Shown: positions 9,085 to 18,490, counted from the first letter of the stretch. The stretch is 64,000 nt of DNA from Hyphococcus formosus (GCF_046736345.1 NZ_CP157210.1:1736001-1800000); one strand, 5' to 3'. Notes: generated by a model not told the origin, from the letters alone. Numbers and translations are program-made.

Positions 9085-10098
9085 CTATTTCCGCGGAATC
9101 GGCTGGCCGTCCAAAATCGCTGAAAAGATAGCCGGATCAACATTTCCGCCGGAGAGAACGATCGCTGTCGTCTTTCCGCGCCCATCAAACTTGCCCGATA
9201 ATATCGCGGCCAGCGCCGCTGCGCCGCCCGGTTCAACCACCAGCTTCAAGTTCTGGAACGCAAAGATCATCGCCGCGCGAATATCGCTTTCCGTGACCGC
9301 AACGCCGCCACGGACCAGCCGTTCCATAATTGGCAGAGTCAATTTTCCAGGCTGCGGCGTCGCAATAGCATCGCAAAGAGTCCAACGGCTAACATCGGCA
9401 ATTTGCGGCTTTCCGTCACGAATAGTCGCCCAAGTCTCGTCATAATGCTCAGGCTCCGAGATCCACACTTCTGTGTCGGGCGAAACCGCCTCTAACGCCA
9501 GCGCGCTACCCGCCGTCAGCCCGCCACCACCGCAACAGATGATGAAGCTATCCAGGTCGGTTTCTCGCTCCAACGCATCTTCAAAGGTTTCGAGCGCCAT
9601 TGTGCCCTGCCCCTCAATCGTATGCGGATGATCAAATGGCGGCGCGATCGCCAATCCATATTTCTCGATAATAGGCCGCGCGACTTCTTCGCGGTCCTCT
9701 GTGTAGCGATCATAGGTGACGATATTTGCGCCTAAACGTTTGACGTTTTCCGCTTTTATTTTTGGCGCATCTTCTGGCATGACAATGGTGGCATTGATGC
9801 CAAGAAGCTTTGCTGCAAAGGCGACACCCTGCGCATGATTACCCGATGACCAGGCAATGACCCCGCGCTCGCGCGCCTCCGGTGCGAGCTGAGATAATAA
9901 GTTATATGCGCCTCTGAATTTGAATGAACCGTAGTGCTGAAGAACCTCCGGTTTAATTATCACTCGTCCGCCGACAGCCTCATTCAGAACGACGCTTTCG
10001 ATAAGGGGGGTACGGATTGCCTTGCCCTTAAGGCGCTCTGCTGCGCGCATAACTCCGTCAGCGGAAATCAAAGCTAAATCTTCAGTCTTGGACAGCAT
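9085..10098 (-). CDS. threonine/serine dehydratase (PLP fold type II)
   Basis: A 337-residue PLP enzyme: the Schiff-base lysine is K60 in G-S-F-K-F-R-G-A-Y-N, the substrate loop S-S-G-N-H-A-Q-G follows, the phosphate-binding glycine loop is C-C-G-G-G-G-L, and S-G-G-N-V-D lies near the C terminus. It deaminates threonine or serine to a 2-oxo acid, or racemises serine or dehydrates hydroxyaspartate. It lacks a C-terminal ACT domain, so it resembles the catabolic or racemase-like form rather than isoleucine-regulated IlvA. The precise substrate cannot be told from motifs alone. Confidence 0.88.
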   Translation of the reverse strand: MLSKTEDLALISADGVMRAAERLKGKAIRTPLIESVVLNEAVGGRVIIKPEVLQHYGSFKFRGAYNLLSQLAPEARERGVIAWSSGNHAQGVAFAAKLLGINATIVMPEDAPKIKAENVKRLGANIVTYDRYTEDREEVARPIIEKYGLAIAPPFDHPHTIEGQGTMALETFEDALERETDLDSFIICCGGGGLTAGSALALEAVSPDTEVWISEPEHYDETWATIRDGKPQIADVSRWTLCDAIATPQPGKLTLPIMERLVRGGVAVTESDIRAAMIFAFQNLKLVVEPGGAAALAAILSGKFDGRGKTTAIVLSGGNVDPAIFSAILDGQPIPRK

Positions 10099-10179
10099 TT
10101 TAAATTCCTAAACTCTTCGACGTATTTGTGGCGATAGATAGCGCCCGCGCCAAGACATTTTTATGGCAAATCGAAGTTA

Positions 10180-10995
10180 TTATGCAGCCATCAATTGCCC
10201 TGCAAAGACCAGAAGCAAAATCCCAAAAATTACCCGGTAAATAACAAATGGGGTGAAACTCATTTTTTGCGTAAGGCGCATCAAAAAGGCAATCGACGCG
10301 AAAGCGCAAATAAAAGACAAAACAGCGACCACAAATGCGCTGATCATATCTGCGCCGGCACCCTCTTGAGCAATCTTGATGGCAGCAAAGAAACCCAGCG
10401 CCAAAATGGTTGGGATCGCCAAAAGCATTGAAAAACGCGCCGCTTCTGGGCGTGAGAGGCCTAGATAACGACCGACGGTCATGGTGATACCGGAACGGGA
10501 AACACCCGGAATAAGCGCGATCATCTGCGCCGCCCCAATTGAGAGCACATCCCGCCAAGTAATTGTATCAAGTCCTTCTCGGGCACCTTTGGAGCGATCA
10601 CCATGCCAAAGCAACAATCCGAAAATGATACTGGTACAGCCGATCACAAAAGGCGAACGCAGCATGTCAGAAATGCCGAAGGTGACAAAAACCCCCGCAA
10701 GCAAAAGCGTTGGGACGGTAGCAACGGCAATAAAAAGAAAAAGCTTTCTATCGTCACTGGCGCGGAAAAAGACGGTGTCCATTCCGCCGCGAAATAGTTT
10801 CGCTGTCTCCACCCGAAAATAGAGCAACACCGCCACCAACGAGCCTACATGCGCCGCAATATCAATTAACGCGCCTTGGTCTTGCCAGTCCTTTACGGCA
10901 ATCGGCGCAAGAATGAGATGCGCAGATGATGAGATCGGCAGAAACTCCGTGATCCCCTGAATGATGGCAAGAACGACAAGTTGTATAAGGGTCAT
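10180..10995 (-). CDS. uppP: undecaprenyl-diphosphatase
   Basis: A 271-residue polytopic membrane phosphatase that recycles undecaprenyl pyrophosphate to the monophosphate carrier for peptidoglycan and surface polysaccharides; its loss or overexpression changes bacitracin sensitivity in other bacteria. Both BacA/UppP signatures are present: Q-G-I-T-E-F-L-P-I-S-S-S-A-H at the N terminus and P-G-V-S-R-S-G-I-T-M-T in the middle, with about eight hydrophobic helices. Full length. Confidence 0.96.
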   Translation of the reverse strand: MTLIQLVVLAIIQGITEFLPISSSAHLILAPIAVKDWQDQGALIDIAAHVGSLVAVLLYFRVETAKLFRGGMDTVFFRASDDRKLFLFIAVATVPTLLLAGVFVTFGISDMLRSPFVIGCTSIIFGLLLWHGDRSKGAREGLDTITWRDVLSIGAAQMIALIPGVSRSGITMTVGRYLGLSRPEAARFSMLLAIPTILALGFFAAIKIAQEGAGADMISAFVVAVLSFICAFASIAFLMRLTQKMSFTPFVIYRVIFGILLLVFAGQLMAA

Positions 10996-11097
10996 ATGCC
11001 GCTCTTATACGGGTTTGCGCGATTAGTAAGCTAATAAATAAACTGATTGGCGTGGCAATATTGCGGCCCGTCTATGGCAGACGAACCCGTTCCACCA

Positions 11098-11511
11098 TCA
11101 GCCATTCGCAGAGAGTAATTCAGGGTGCTCTTCGGCGTCGATCAAGCCCAGTTCTGCGAGCTTACTTGCGATGGCAAATTTGTCGAATGGCTTTAGAATG
11201 TGATGATTGGCACCGGCTGCCCGAGCGAGCGTAAACTGCTGTTCGTCATTCTCCGTCGCGCAAAGAATGATTTCAGGCTTGCACGCGCCCTCGAAGTTGG
11301 CGGCACCCCGCAGGAAGTCCAGCGCGCCCATCGATGGCAAATCCCAATCAAGGAAAACCGCTGCCGGAGCCTCTCCGCGACAATATTCCATGGCCTCTGA
11401 AGCGTTGGAGACGCCTTTAGTCTCCAAGCCAAGATCAGTGATAATGCGCATTGCGATTTCGCGGATGACGTCAGAGTCATCAACAACAAGGCATGTTTTT
11501 GTGGCGCTCAT
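11098..11511 (-). CDS. single-domain response regulator next to chpT
   Basis: A 137-residue stand-alone receiver. It has the acidic pair D11/D12, phospho-acceptor D55 in V-F-L-D-W-D-L-P, T86 in C-A-T-E-N, and K107 in L-K-P-F-D. There is no output domain, so it should act by protein contact or as a phosphate sink. It lies 90 bases downstream of chpT, whose product shuttles phosphate from CckA to receivers, so it may be a ChpT partner. It is not obviously CpdR or DivK by sequence. Confidence 0.88.
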   Translation of the reverse strand: MSATKTCLVVDDSDVIREIAMRIITDLGLETKGVSNASEAMEYCRGEAPAAVFLDWDLPSMGALDFLRGAANFEGACKPEIILCATENDEQQFTLARAAGANHHILKPFDKFAIASKLAELGLIDAEEHPELLSANG

Positions 11512-11559
11512 GTTCCGGGTCCATTCAATGAATATCCCCCTAATTCTGCCCGCTTGTCG

Positions 11560-11574
11560 TTAGCGCACTGTTAA
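11560..11574. promoter_or_regulatory. candidate CtrA-binding site
   Basis: TTAG-N7-TTAA followed by C differs by one base from the CtrA consensus TTAA-N7-TTAAC. It lies in the chpT/receiver gap about 50 bases upstream of the receiver ATG. ChpT is a component of the relay that activates CtrA, so feedback control is plausible. A one-mismatch match to a short motif also occurs by chance. Confidence 0.35.
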
Positions 11575-11601
11575 CGCATCACTATGATTGCCGCGAATAT
11601 T

Positions 11602-12264
11602 CTATGATTCAGCATTAAATGCGGCTTTGAACGTTACAGCCTCTTCTGTTTTCGTCACCTTCACAACACCGCCGACGGAACTCACTAATTGAGACGCGAT
11701 CAATGCCGGGGTGTTTTTCGGGGCGAGTTCGGATGCATCGCCATTAAGGGCTTTGACAAGATCATCGTTGAGCAGCAATTTTTTGCCTGTCGCGACGATC
11801 GTAAAACTCTCGATATCTCCGGAAATAGAAACCAGACCACCACGCGGCACACAGTCAGCCGCAGCGTAAGCAAGCACCAGAAGTACTTTCACATTTTCTT
11901 TCGCAGCCAATCCCGAACCGATCCCCCATTCTAGATCAGCTTTGGTAATGTCGAAAAGTCCTTCTAAGGCGCTCCGTGCATCTTCGAGGCTGATCTGCGC
12001 GCCAAAACCACCCGCAGCGCCATAGGCGAGACGCGCATAGGACAACAAAGCGATCGCTTTTTTGGCACCCGCGCGAATCAAATCCATCGCCGCGTCGTGC
12101 ATTGTCTCTTCCATCGAAGGGTCGTCCAGCACTTCTAGCCCTGAACTAAGTGCACCAACGGGATTAATCAGGTCGTGACAAACCCGCGACGAAAGTAACG
12201 CGGAAAGCGCCAACGCATCTGGGCCTTCATCATCAGGGGGTGTGAGATCAACAGCTTCGGACAT
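11602..12264 (-). CDS. chpT: histidine phosphotransferase ChpT
   Basis: Carries phosphate from the hybrid kinase CckA to the master regulator CtrA and to CpdR. The DHp-like helix holds H30 in S-S-R-V-C-H-D-L-I-N-P-V-G, the diagnostic ChpT motif; a degenerate, non-ATP-binding HATPase-like domain fills the C-terminal 120 residues. The 220-residue length fits. The start codon is directly preceded by a long hairpin and no Shine-Dalgarno is exposed. The YdbH operon lies upstream on the same strand. Confidence 0.93.
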   Translation of the reverse strand: MSEAVDLTPPDDEGPDALALSALLSSRVCHDLINPVGALSSGLEVLDDPSMEETMHDAAMDLIRAGAKKAIALLSYARLAYGAAGGFGAQISLEDARSALEGLFDITKADLEWGIGSGLAAKENVKVLLVLAYAAADCVPRGGLVSISGDIESFTIVATGKKLLLNDDLVKALNGDASELAPKNTPALIASQLVSSVGGVVKVTKTEEAVTFKAAFNAES

Positions 12265-12300
12265 GGATAAGAGACTCTTGTTGCTAAGAGTCCCTTATCC
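12265..12300 (-). promoter_or_regulatory. hairpin abutting the chpT start codon
   Basis: Two 15-base arms (12265-12279 and 12286-12300) are complementary except for one A-C mismatch, with a 6-base loop. The stem ends at the base next to the chpT ATG (12264) and occupies the place where a ribosome-binding site should be. There is no U-tract, so it does not look like an ordinary terminator of the upstream ydbL. It may control chpT translation, or in DNA form be a protein-binding palindrome. Confidence 0.55.
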
Positions 12301-12341
12301 ACGATTCGTATCTGGTTGGCCCGTGTAAAATCGGTTTCTGG

Positions 12342-12701
12342 CTAAACCTTCACCCACTGACCGGCCTGATTGCGGATGCATTGTCCGGCAGTCGCACCGT
12401 TTAGCAACTTTTCTGCCGTTAGCGCAGCAGTGACCTCAATCGTCACACCATTTCGCTTTGCGAGATTCGCATAAGCGGTTTTACGCTGTTGATTGATATC
12501 ACGAATTTCACGCCGGAGTTCGTCACTTACATTCGCACCAGTAACGACCCCGAGATAACCATCCGCTTGTTCACCAACAATACAACGGTTTTTGGCGTTT
12601 TCGACCAGCGCACTTGCCGCTGACACAGGTGACATCGTTGCGGCTAGTGCAGTGCCTGCCGCGACCAAACTCATCAATATTTTTCGCATCGAGTTTTCCA
12701 T
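12342..12701 (-). CDS. ydbL: YdbL-family (DUF1318) periplasmic protein
   Basis: A 119-residue secreted protein with a signal peptide (M-R-K-I-L-M-S-L core, cut after S-A-A near residue 29). The mature part has the DUF1318 pattern: V-G-E-Q-x-D-G-Y-L-G near its start and a conserved C-terminal G-x-W-V-K-V. An in-frame ATG at 12689 is an alternative start. It is the third gene of the ydbH-ynbE-ydbL set, in which YdbL is thought to modulate the YdbH-YnbE bridge. Confidence 0.85.
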   Translation of the reverse strand: MENSMRKILMSLVAAGTALAATMSPVSAASALVENAKNRCIVGEQADGYLGVVTGANVSDELRREIRDINQQRKTAYANLAKRNGVTIEVTAALTAEKLLNGATAGQCIRNQAGQWVKV

Positions 12702-12714
12702 ACCGGCTTTCCCC

Positions 12715-12918
12715 CTAGAATATGTCCGGATTGTCTGAAATCAAATCCTCGATCTCACGATCGAGTTTCACGCGTACTTCCTGGTCGATCTTTACGTTCA
12801 GATTGACCACGATCGGCTCGTTTTCGTCACCTTTCAAAGTGACGGTTGTGCAGGCCATGAGGGCTACTGCGATAATTGGCCCAAATAACGCTAGCCTTAT
12901 TTGCTCTGCCTTGATCAT
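12715..12918 (-). CDS. ynbE: YnbE-like outer-membrane lipoprotein
   Basis: A 67-residue lipoprotein: a short signal with lipobox L-M-A-C (C23), then a beta-rich stretch with the YnbE-type I-V-V-N-L-N-V-K-I-D-Q-E-V motif. In E. coli YnbE is an outer-membrane lipoprotein that joins the C terminus of YdbH to complete an intermembrane phospholipid bridge. It lies between ydbH and ydbL with only 13 bases to ydbL. Confidence 0.87.
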   Translation of the reverse strand: MIKAEQIRLALFGPIIAVALMACTTVTLKGDENEPIVVNLNVKIDQEVRVKLDREIEDLISDNPDIF

Positions 12919-13065
12919 ACCGGAACGCCCTCCGCCAGTCTGCCCATTAATCCAAGAATGGATTTTTCGATTTAATTTTCATTTGAAACTCAGAACGCTA
13001 CTACCATAGCCTGACCATCAGGCAAAAAATAGGCGGAATTAAGCGTCCTTGGCGCCGATTTCGCC

Positions 13066-15876
13066 TTATTCCACATTTTGCAGGCCCCGCTCGATCTGCA
13101 ATTGGAAACTTCGCGACAGGTTGGCCTGCTGGAGCAACTCCAGTAAAGCGGCATCAAGGCTGATGGTATATTTAACCGGAACGCGCCCCTTGGCATTTTC
13201 CATGTTAACTTCGCCCGTTCCTTCGAAAAACATCTGGAAATCAAGTCGGCCATCAAGCGCGCCATTTACGCGAACTTCCATCGAGTTATATCTGAGGTCT
13301 CGCAGAATATCGAAGGCGATTTTGGCATTACCGCCAGCAGCAGCGGCCTGTTCCGCAGCCGCGCCTTGATACCGAATTGCGCCCGGCCCCGCTGATTTGA
13401 AATAGCCATCCTCAATACGGGCTTTGCCATCCTCGAATACTACCGGTAAGACACCATTCATGACCCCCTCGCCGGAAAGTCCATTAACGTCGACATATTC
13501 GAATATCTGTTGGAGGTCGACATTATCAGCACGCAGAGGCACTTTGGCTTCTCCTGTCAATGACGCCTCAGCATCATAAACGCCAATCACTCCACCGAAC
13601 CAGGGAAACTCCGCCTGCGGAATGATAATTGTATCATTTCCTGGCACGTCAAATGTTATTGTTCCATCCACCAGTTTGAGCGCATCCATGTCGACGACAT
13701 CGACCGTCACGGTTTGTTGCCCATCAGTTTGAACGGGCATCAAATTGGTCAACGCTACGGCTCCATTAAAGCCGCTCGTCCGCGTAACCGCGCGCGTTGG
13801 GCCAGCAAAAGAAATATTATCAAAACCGAAATTGGCGGCGGAAGTCACCCCATTTGGTCCCCATTCAAAGACCATCTCCCCGCCCATCTCGCCATTGGCA
13901 GCATCGACAAAACCTTTCAGAACAGGCGAGAGTTTATTTGGCTGCACCCCTTCGGGTGTGAAGGATAAGCCTTCAAAGGAAAAGACGGTTTGACCGCTGG
14001 CCTTCTGCATGTCTTGCGTACCGGTTCCAGTGCCTAACCGTTCACCGACTGGGGTTGAAAGGACGTAATCGAATTTTGCATTCGTGCCGCGAATGTTAGC
14101 GGTTGCGTTCGCGATCACTGGCGAAACCAATGGCGCATCACCATGTTGTTCGATCAACAAACGGTCCACGATCGCATCGATAGTCATGTCCGTTTCATTC
14201 AACGTAAATTCGAAACCGCCATCAACGGCAGACATGTCCAAAGCGTTGTTGAGGGTCATATCGCCTTTTGCGACATCGCCAATAATGCGCGTGACATCTT
14301 CGATTATGTGGTAATCGGCATCAAACTGAATGATCGGTGGCTTACCTTCGGCTTTTGTCTGGCCGATCCGAAATTTGGCGTCTTGCGCCGACAATTCACC
14401 ATTCAATGTGCTCGATATCCGGTCTGTCCAATTCAAGCGCGCGAGGCTGCCGCCCTTATTGCACAGCTCCACGCCGTTTAAATGCACCTCCATATCTTGC
14501 TCAGCCAAAAGTGCATGCGTTCGCGCAAAAGCTAAACACTCATCCTTATTGATGATAACGGCGCTTTGGGTATCGATGTTGGCAGCAATTTCGAAGAAAC
14601 CCGTAAATGGCGTGTCATCTATCGTCAGCCTACCAATATTAAGTTTTTTGAGGCCGGATTTGAGCGCAAGATCTGCCCTTATATCGGCACCAGTTGATTG
14701 GAATTCAATATCAATAAGCGAACCGCTCAGCGCAAGTGCAGGCGAATCATAGGCCGCAATATTAATGGGTGCGATAACACGCCAATTGCCATCGATATAT
14801 TCCGCATCAACCGCCCCCTCAGCATTTACTCCGCTTCCGGAAATTTCAAACTGAAATGACGCGATATCGCTTTGATCACTATGGACAAGAAATGGTACGC
14901 TTCCCTGCGGCGATAAAGTTAACTCTGTGCCCTTATTCGTAACTAGCGAAAGTCGGTGAGTGGGTTCGGAAAAACTGACTTCGACCACGCTATTCGAAAG
15001 CGCAATATCGAACGCCCCCTCGGCAGCACCCCCCGTAACGACACCGCCCAATAGGGCTTCCATTGTAGATGTACGCAATGTTTCAAAAAGGGCAGCATTT
15101 TGAACATCAATATTGGGTGCGCTTGTTTGAATTTTTCCCTGCCCCATCAGGGATGCGTAATTTCCCGAAACGGCTTCGCGCCAAGATCGCCCAGCGGCTT
15201 CAAAGCCGATCGCAATGTCACTGGCAAGCGCGCCTTGAAATTCGAGGTCACTGTTAAAAGTACCTGAAATCGAAATATCTCCGTTATCGGATAAATTCAG
15301 GTCAAACCGGGTGTTGCTTCTCGCAAATGAATAGCCCGCGAACTTTAATTGCTCACTCGATATGTCTAGCGTCGCACTCCCGCCCGAGCGGAAATCATAG
15401 TCCGCTGAAATACTGCCCGTCGCGCCGCCGTCAGGCGCATCAACCAGCACTTCTACATCAGCAAGCGATAGCTTTTGAAACGGCAGAGCTGGCATGTCAC
15501 GCTCGTTGCCACCGCTTCCCGCCCGGAAACCCGGCAAAACAATATTGCCCTCGTCGTCAATTTTTAGGCGAACCAACCCCGGGCCGATTGCAACCCGTTC
15601 AACCATCCGTTCCGTTAATAGCTCGCGCCAGTTATACGCGCTTTCAATCCGGTTCAGGCGCAACCCTTCTCCACCATTCGGACCGACCGACAGGTTTTCA
15701 ATTCGTACCTGATTCAGGGTGAGCGCGGTCACCGTCGCCTGAGGGTTTTCAAGCCCCGCGCGAGACATTGCCTCCCGCACGCCCCAACTCGCGATGGGAA
15801 GGCGGACCAGATAAAGCGCCCCCGAAAGCACCACCAACGCAAGAAGGACGATACCGAACAAGCGGATCATTCGCAT
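13066..15876 (-). CDS. ydbH: YdbH-family AsmA-like intermembrane transport protein
   Basis: About 936 residues from the ATG at 15876. One N-terminal membrane anchor is followed by a very long beta-rich region, typical of the AsmA-like repeating beta-groove proteins (YhdP, TamB, YdbH) that conduct phospholipids from inner to outer membrane. The C-terminal part has the YdbH-type G-V-M-N-G-V-L-P-V motif. It heads the ydbH-ynbE-ydbL operon; the 185-base gap to the divergent M23 gene should hold promoters for both. E. coli YdbH is 879 residues. Confidence 0.87.
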   Translation of the reverse strand: MRMIRLFGIVLLALVVLSGALYLVRLPIASWGVREAMSRAGLENPQATVTALTLNQVRIENLSVGPNGGEGLRLNRIESAYNWRELLTERMVERVAIGPGLVRLKIDDEGNIVLPGFRAGSGGNERDMPALPFQKLSLADVEVLVDAPDGGATGSISADYDFRSGGSATLDISSEQLKFAGYSFARSNTRFDLNLSDNGDISISGTFNSDLEFQGALASDIAIGFEAAGRSWREAVSGNYASLMGQGKIQTSAPNIDVQNAALFETLRTSTMEALLGGVVTGGAAEGAFDIALSNSVVEVSFSEPTHRLSLVTNKGTELTLSPQGSVPFLVHSDQSDIASFQFEISGSGVNAEGAVDAEYIDGNWRVIAPINIAAYDSPALALSGSLIDIEFQSTGADIRADLALKSGLKKLNIGRLTIDDTPFTGFFEIAANIDTQSAVIINKDECLAFARTHALLAEQDMEVHLNGVELCNKGGSLARLNWTDRISSTLNGELSAQDAKFRIGQTKAEGKPPIIQFDADYHIIEDVTRIIGDVAKGDMTLNNALDMSAVDGGFEFTLNETDMTIDAIVDRLLIEQHGDAPLVSPVIANATANIRGTNAKFDYVLSTPVGERLGTGTGTQDMQKASGQTVFSFEGLSFTPEGVQPNKLSPVLKGFVDAANGEMGGEMVFEWGPNGVTSAANFGFDNISFAGPTRAVTRTSGFNGAVALTNLMPVQTDGQQTVTVDVVDMDALKLVDGTITFDVPGNDTIIIPQAEFPWFGGVIGVYDAEASLTGEAKVPLRADNVDLQQIFEYVDVNGLSGEGVMNGVLPVVFEDGKARIEDGYFKSAGPGAIRYQGAAAEQAAAAGGNAKIAFDILRDLRYNSMEVRVNGALDGRLDFQMFFEGTGEVNMENAKGRVPVKYTISLDAALLELLQQANLSRSFQLQIERGLQNVE

Positions 15877-16082
15877 GATATTACCTGTATCCCTCAAACA
15901 CGACCGTCGCTTTTCTCTATTGATTAATCACATTTTCGTCTAATGAGCATTGCGACGGACCAAGCATGCCGAAAATTGCAGCGTTTGGCGAGGCGTGTAA
16001 AAACGTGACAAAATCGGGCGATCACGAATATATGCGATGAAAACAGCCCGATAATACCAATGGCGAGAGCGGCAACGGCGGA

Positions 16083-17909
16083 ATGACAGACGAGTTTGTT
16101 CAAACAGGTCAAACCCTTACGGGTGAAAACAGCGCCTATTGCCCACTCGAACGCCGGCGTCGTGGTGGGGCAGCTTTGGCTGCGGCTTTAACGGTTATGA
16201 TCGCTGGCGGAGGTTTTTTAATTTATTCGGCGGCTTCAACGCCGGAACAAGCGACGAAAATAGCCTCTCAAACGCCGAGCCCCGTGGAAATCGCATCAAC
16301 TGACCTAATTCCTGCTCACACAGCGCCCGAGACCGAGCCTCCTACCCGTAAGGGCACCGCATCAAAACAATTACCTCAGGAAAATGCGAAAAGCGCAGTC
16401 GATGCCGCATTGGCTGAATCCCGTGCTGCACGCGCCGGCACCACTTCCCCGGAACCCATTGGTCTGATCCCGCGGATCAAACCGGACGTCGCACCGGAAG
16501 TGGCAGCGGCCACTACGCCATCAGACGCGAAAGCCCTTACCGCGCCAATACCTGTTTTAACCGCGAAATCTGCAGCATCGGTAACGCCCCTAGAGCATGT
16601 TGGAGCGGTTAAATATGCGAGCGAATTCGACGCACCGCCCCCGTTCTTTTTCACAGCTGACATCGAACCGGTCGTTATCACGCGGAAAATACCGGCAATC
16701 GCCTATGCGACCGATATATCGCGTGCGCCACAAGAAGTTCGTATAAAAATTAATAAGGGCGAGAACTTTGTAGATGCTTTGAAACGTGCGGGCGTAACAA
16801 ACAATGATGCAAATATCGCTGCCTATGCCTTTGGGGAGCACCAAGATTTGCGCCGATTGCGTCCCGGCCAGGAACTCGCTCTGACCCTTGCTTGGCCAAA
16901 TCAGACCTTGTTCCAATTGGCAGCGCAACAAGCGATGCCACAGGCGCGCCTGATGGGCCTGGAATTTCGAGCCGACGCAGAAAATCGGATCGTTTTGCGC
17001 CGCGACCACACAGGCGAGATGTCAGCCGAAAAGCACCTTGTACCGCTGACGACCCGCGTAATGTCTATCGCAGGGCAGATAAATGGCAGTCTCTACATGT
17101 CAGCAAAGACCGTCGGTGCCCCCGATGAAATCATTGCCAACCTCGCTGACGCATTTGCCTATGATGTCGATTTCCAGCGAGAAATTTTTGGCGGCGACGA
17201 ATTCGAAGCGATTTTTGAAGTCCGCTATGACGATTTAGGCAAGATGGTTTCGGCGGGTGACATCCTATATGCGCGCCTCAAATGGCGGGGCCGTTCTCGC
17301 GAGAAAGGGTATTACCGCTTTTCCGAAGATGGCGAACGCGGTGATTTTTACGACGCAACCGGGCAAAGTGCTAAACGGCTATTGATGAAAACACCCATCG
17401 ATGGTGCGCGACTTTCATCAGGGTTCGGTACGCGGAAGCACCCTATTCTCGGTTACCGCCGGGCCCATAAAGGGGTCGATTTCGCCGCCCCGCGCGGAAC
17501 CCCAATCAAAGCCGCCGGCGACGGCACGGTGCTTCGCGCTAACCGCTATGGCAGCTTTGGTAACTATGTCAAAATTCGCCATGCCAATGGCTATGAAACA
17601 GCCTATGCCCACCTCAATGGTTTTGCTCGGGGTATCCGTGCCGGCAAACGCGTCAGACAAGGTGACATCATTGCCTATGTCGGAACGACCGGTCGATCAA
17701 CCGGCCCTCACCTACATTATGAAGTCCACCTTAACGGCAAGGCGGTCAATCCGCAGCGATTGAAAATTGCAACAGGCAAGCAACTCACCGGTGCGGCGCT
17801 TGAGCGGTTCAAAGCCGCGCGTGATCGTATTAATGCGATGCGTATGCCGGAAGAAGAACGCGAGGCACTTTACGCGCGCGAAACCGTGGCCGCGCGCGAC
17901 GCTCTTTAA
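16083..17909 (+). CDS. M23 (LytM) metallopeptidase
   Basis: A 608-residue cell-wall endopeptidase anchored by one N-terminal helix (about 30-50) after a basic R-R-R-R stretch. A Pro/Ala/Thr-rich spacer (55-200) is followed by a LysM-like segment (about 218-265) and a C-terminal M23 domain with all zinc and catalytic residues: H462 and D466 in H-K-G-V-D, H510 in A-H-L, and H543/H545 in H-L-H-Y-E. It probably cuts peptidoglycan cross-links during growth or division. Its last 4 bases overlap the convergent gene. Confidence 0.9.
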   Translation: MTDEFVQTGQTLTGENSAYCPLERRRRGGAALAAALTVMIAGGGFLIYSAASTPEQATKIASQTPSPVEIASTDLIPAHTAPETEPPTRKGTASKQLPQENAKSAVDAALAESRAARAGTTSPEPIGLIPRIKPDVAPEVAAATTPSDAKALTAPIPVLTAKSAASVTPLEHVGAVKYASEFDAPPPFFFTADIEPVVITRKIPAIAYATDISRAPQEVRIKINKGENFVDALKRAGVTNNDANIAAYAFGEHQDLRRLRPGQELALTLAWPNQTLFQLAAQQAMPQARLMGLEFRADAENRIVLRRDHTGEMSAEKHLVPLTTRVMSIAGQINGSLYMSAKTVGAPDEIIANLADAFAYDVDFQREIFGGDEFEAIFEVRYDDLGKMVSAGDILYARLKWRGRSREKGYYRFSEDGERGDFYDATGQSAKRLLMKTPIDGARLSSGFGTRKHPILGYRRAHKGVDFAAPRGTPIKAAGDGTVLRANRYGSFGNYVKIRHANGYETAYAHLNGFARGIRAGKRVRQGDIIAYVGTTGRSTGPHLHYEVHLNGKAVNPQRLKIATGKQLTGAALERFKAARDRINAMRMPEEEREALYARETVAARDAL

Positions 17910-18472
17910 CCCTCCTCACCCCAAGGGGCAGGCGGCGAAGAAACCGGTTCCGTCAGATCAAATTCAGCCCTGAATGTTCTGCCATCACGGAACAATTCGT
18001 AGACGAATTGACCCTCTGTTAGCTCCAGCGCCCATGTATTGGTAACAGCAGCTGTCAGGCCTTCTTTTTCGAAAAGTTCAACCGAATATTCATCGACCGG
18101 GAATTCGACCCGGTGTTGTTCAAAACGGTTGGCATCACCGCCATAATTCGTAACCGGATCAAGTTGACCATCCATATGCCGATGCCGGTGCTTTAAACGC
18201 AATCCGTTTTCAGTTTTGGTTATAATCCAAGTCCGGGAACGATTATCATCGATATGAAGCGGTATAAGAATTTCATTATCGGAACATTCACGCAGTTCCA
18301 TGACCAGCGGTGCATCCGCATAATCCGCGTCCGCAGGATCGTCTGAGGTGATCTCACCGCCATAGGCGTTTCCGCAATGAGCGTTTAAGCGTTCAAAAAA
18401 TAATTCGGCAGGCGTTTGTTTCGGTGAACACCCTATAATGCTCAACATTGTTATGAGTAACAGAACACGCAT
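17906..18472 (-). CDS. hypothetical lipoprotein
   Basis: 188 residues with a lipoprotein signal (lipobox I-I-G-C, C15). The mature protein is acidic, with a Cys pair (one near residue 33, one in R-E-C-S-D) and a His/Arg-rich patch L-K-H-R-H-R-H-M-D-G. The C terminus is Pro-rich. It resembles uncharacterised periplasmic lipoproteins, and I cannot give a function. It lies 18 bases downstream of the SFPD-repeat gene, so they are probably one transcript, and it converges on the M23 gene with a 4-base overlap. Confidence 0.75.
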   Translation of the reverse strand: MRVLLLITMLSIIGCSPKQTPAELFFERLNAHCGNAYGGEITSDDPADADYADAPLVMELRECSDNEILIPLHIDDNRSRTWIITKTENGLRLKHRHRHMDGQLDPVTNYGGDANRFEQHRVEFPVDEYSVELFEKEGLTAAVTNTWALELTEGQFVYELFRDGRTFRAEFDLTEPVSSPPAPWGEEG

Positions 18473-18490
18473 CCGGTATCGCCTTTCTGG

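Noticed and set aside
10100..10558. Minus-strand frame of 152 residues overlapping uppP
   Set aside because: Alternative frame of the uppP gene, which has clear family motifs.
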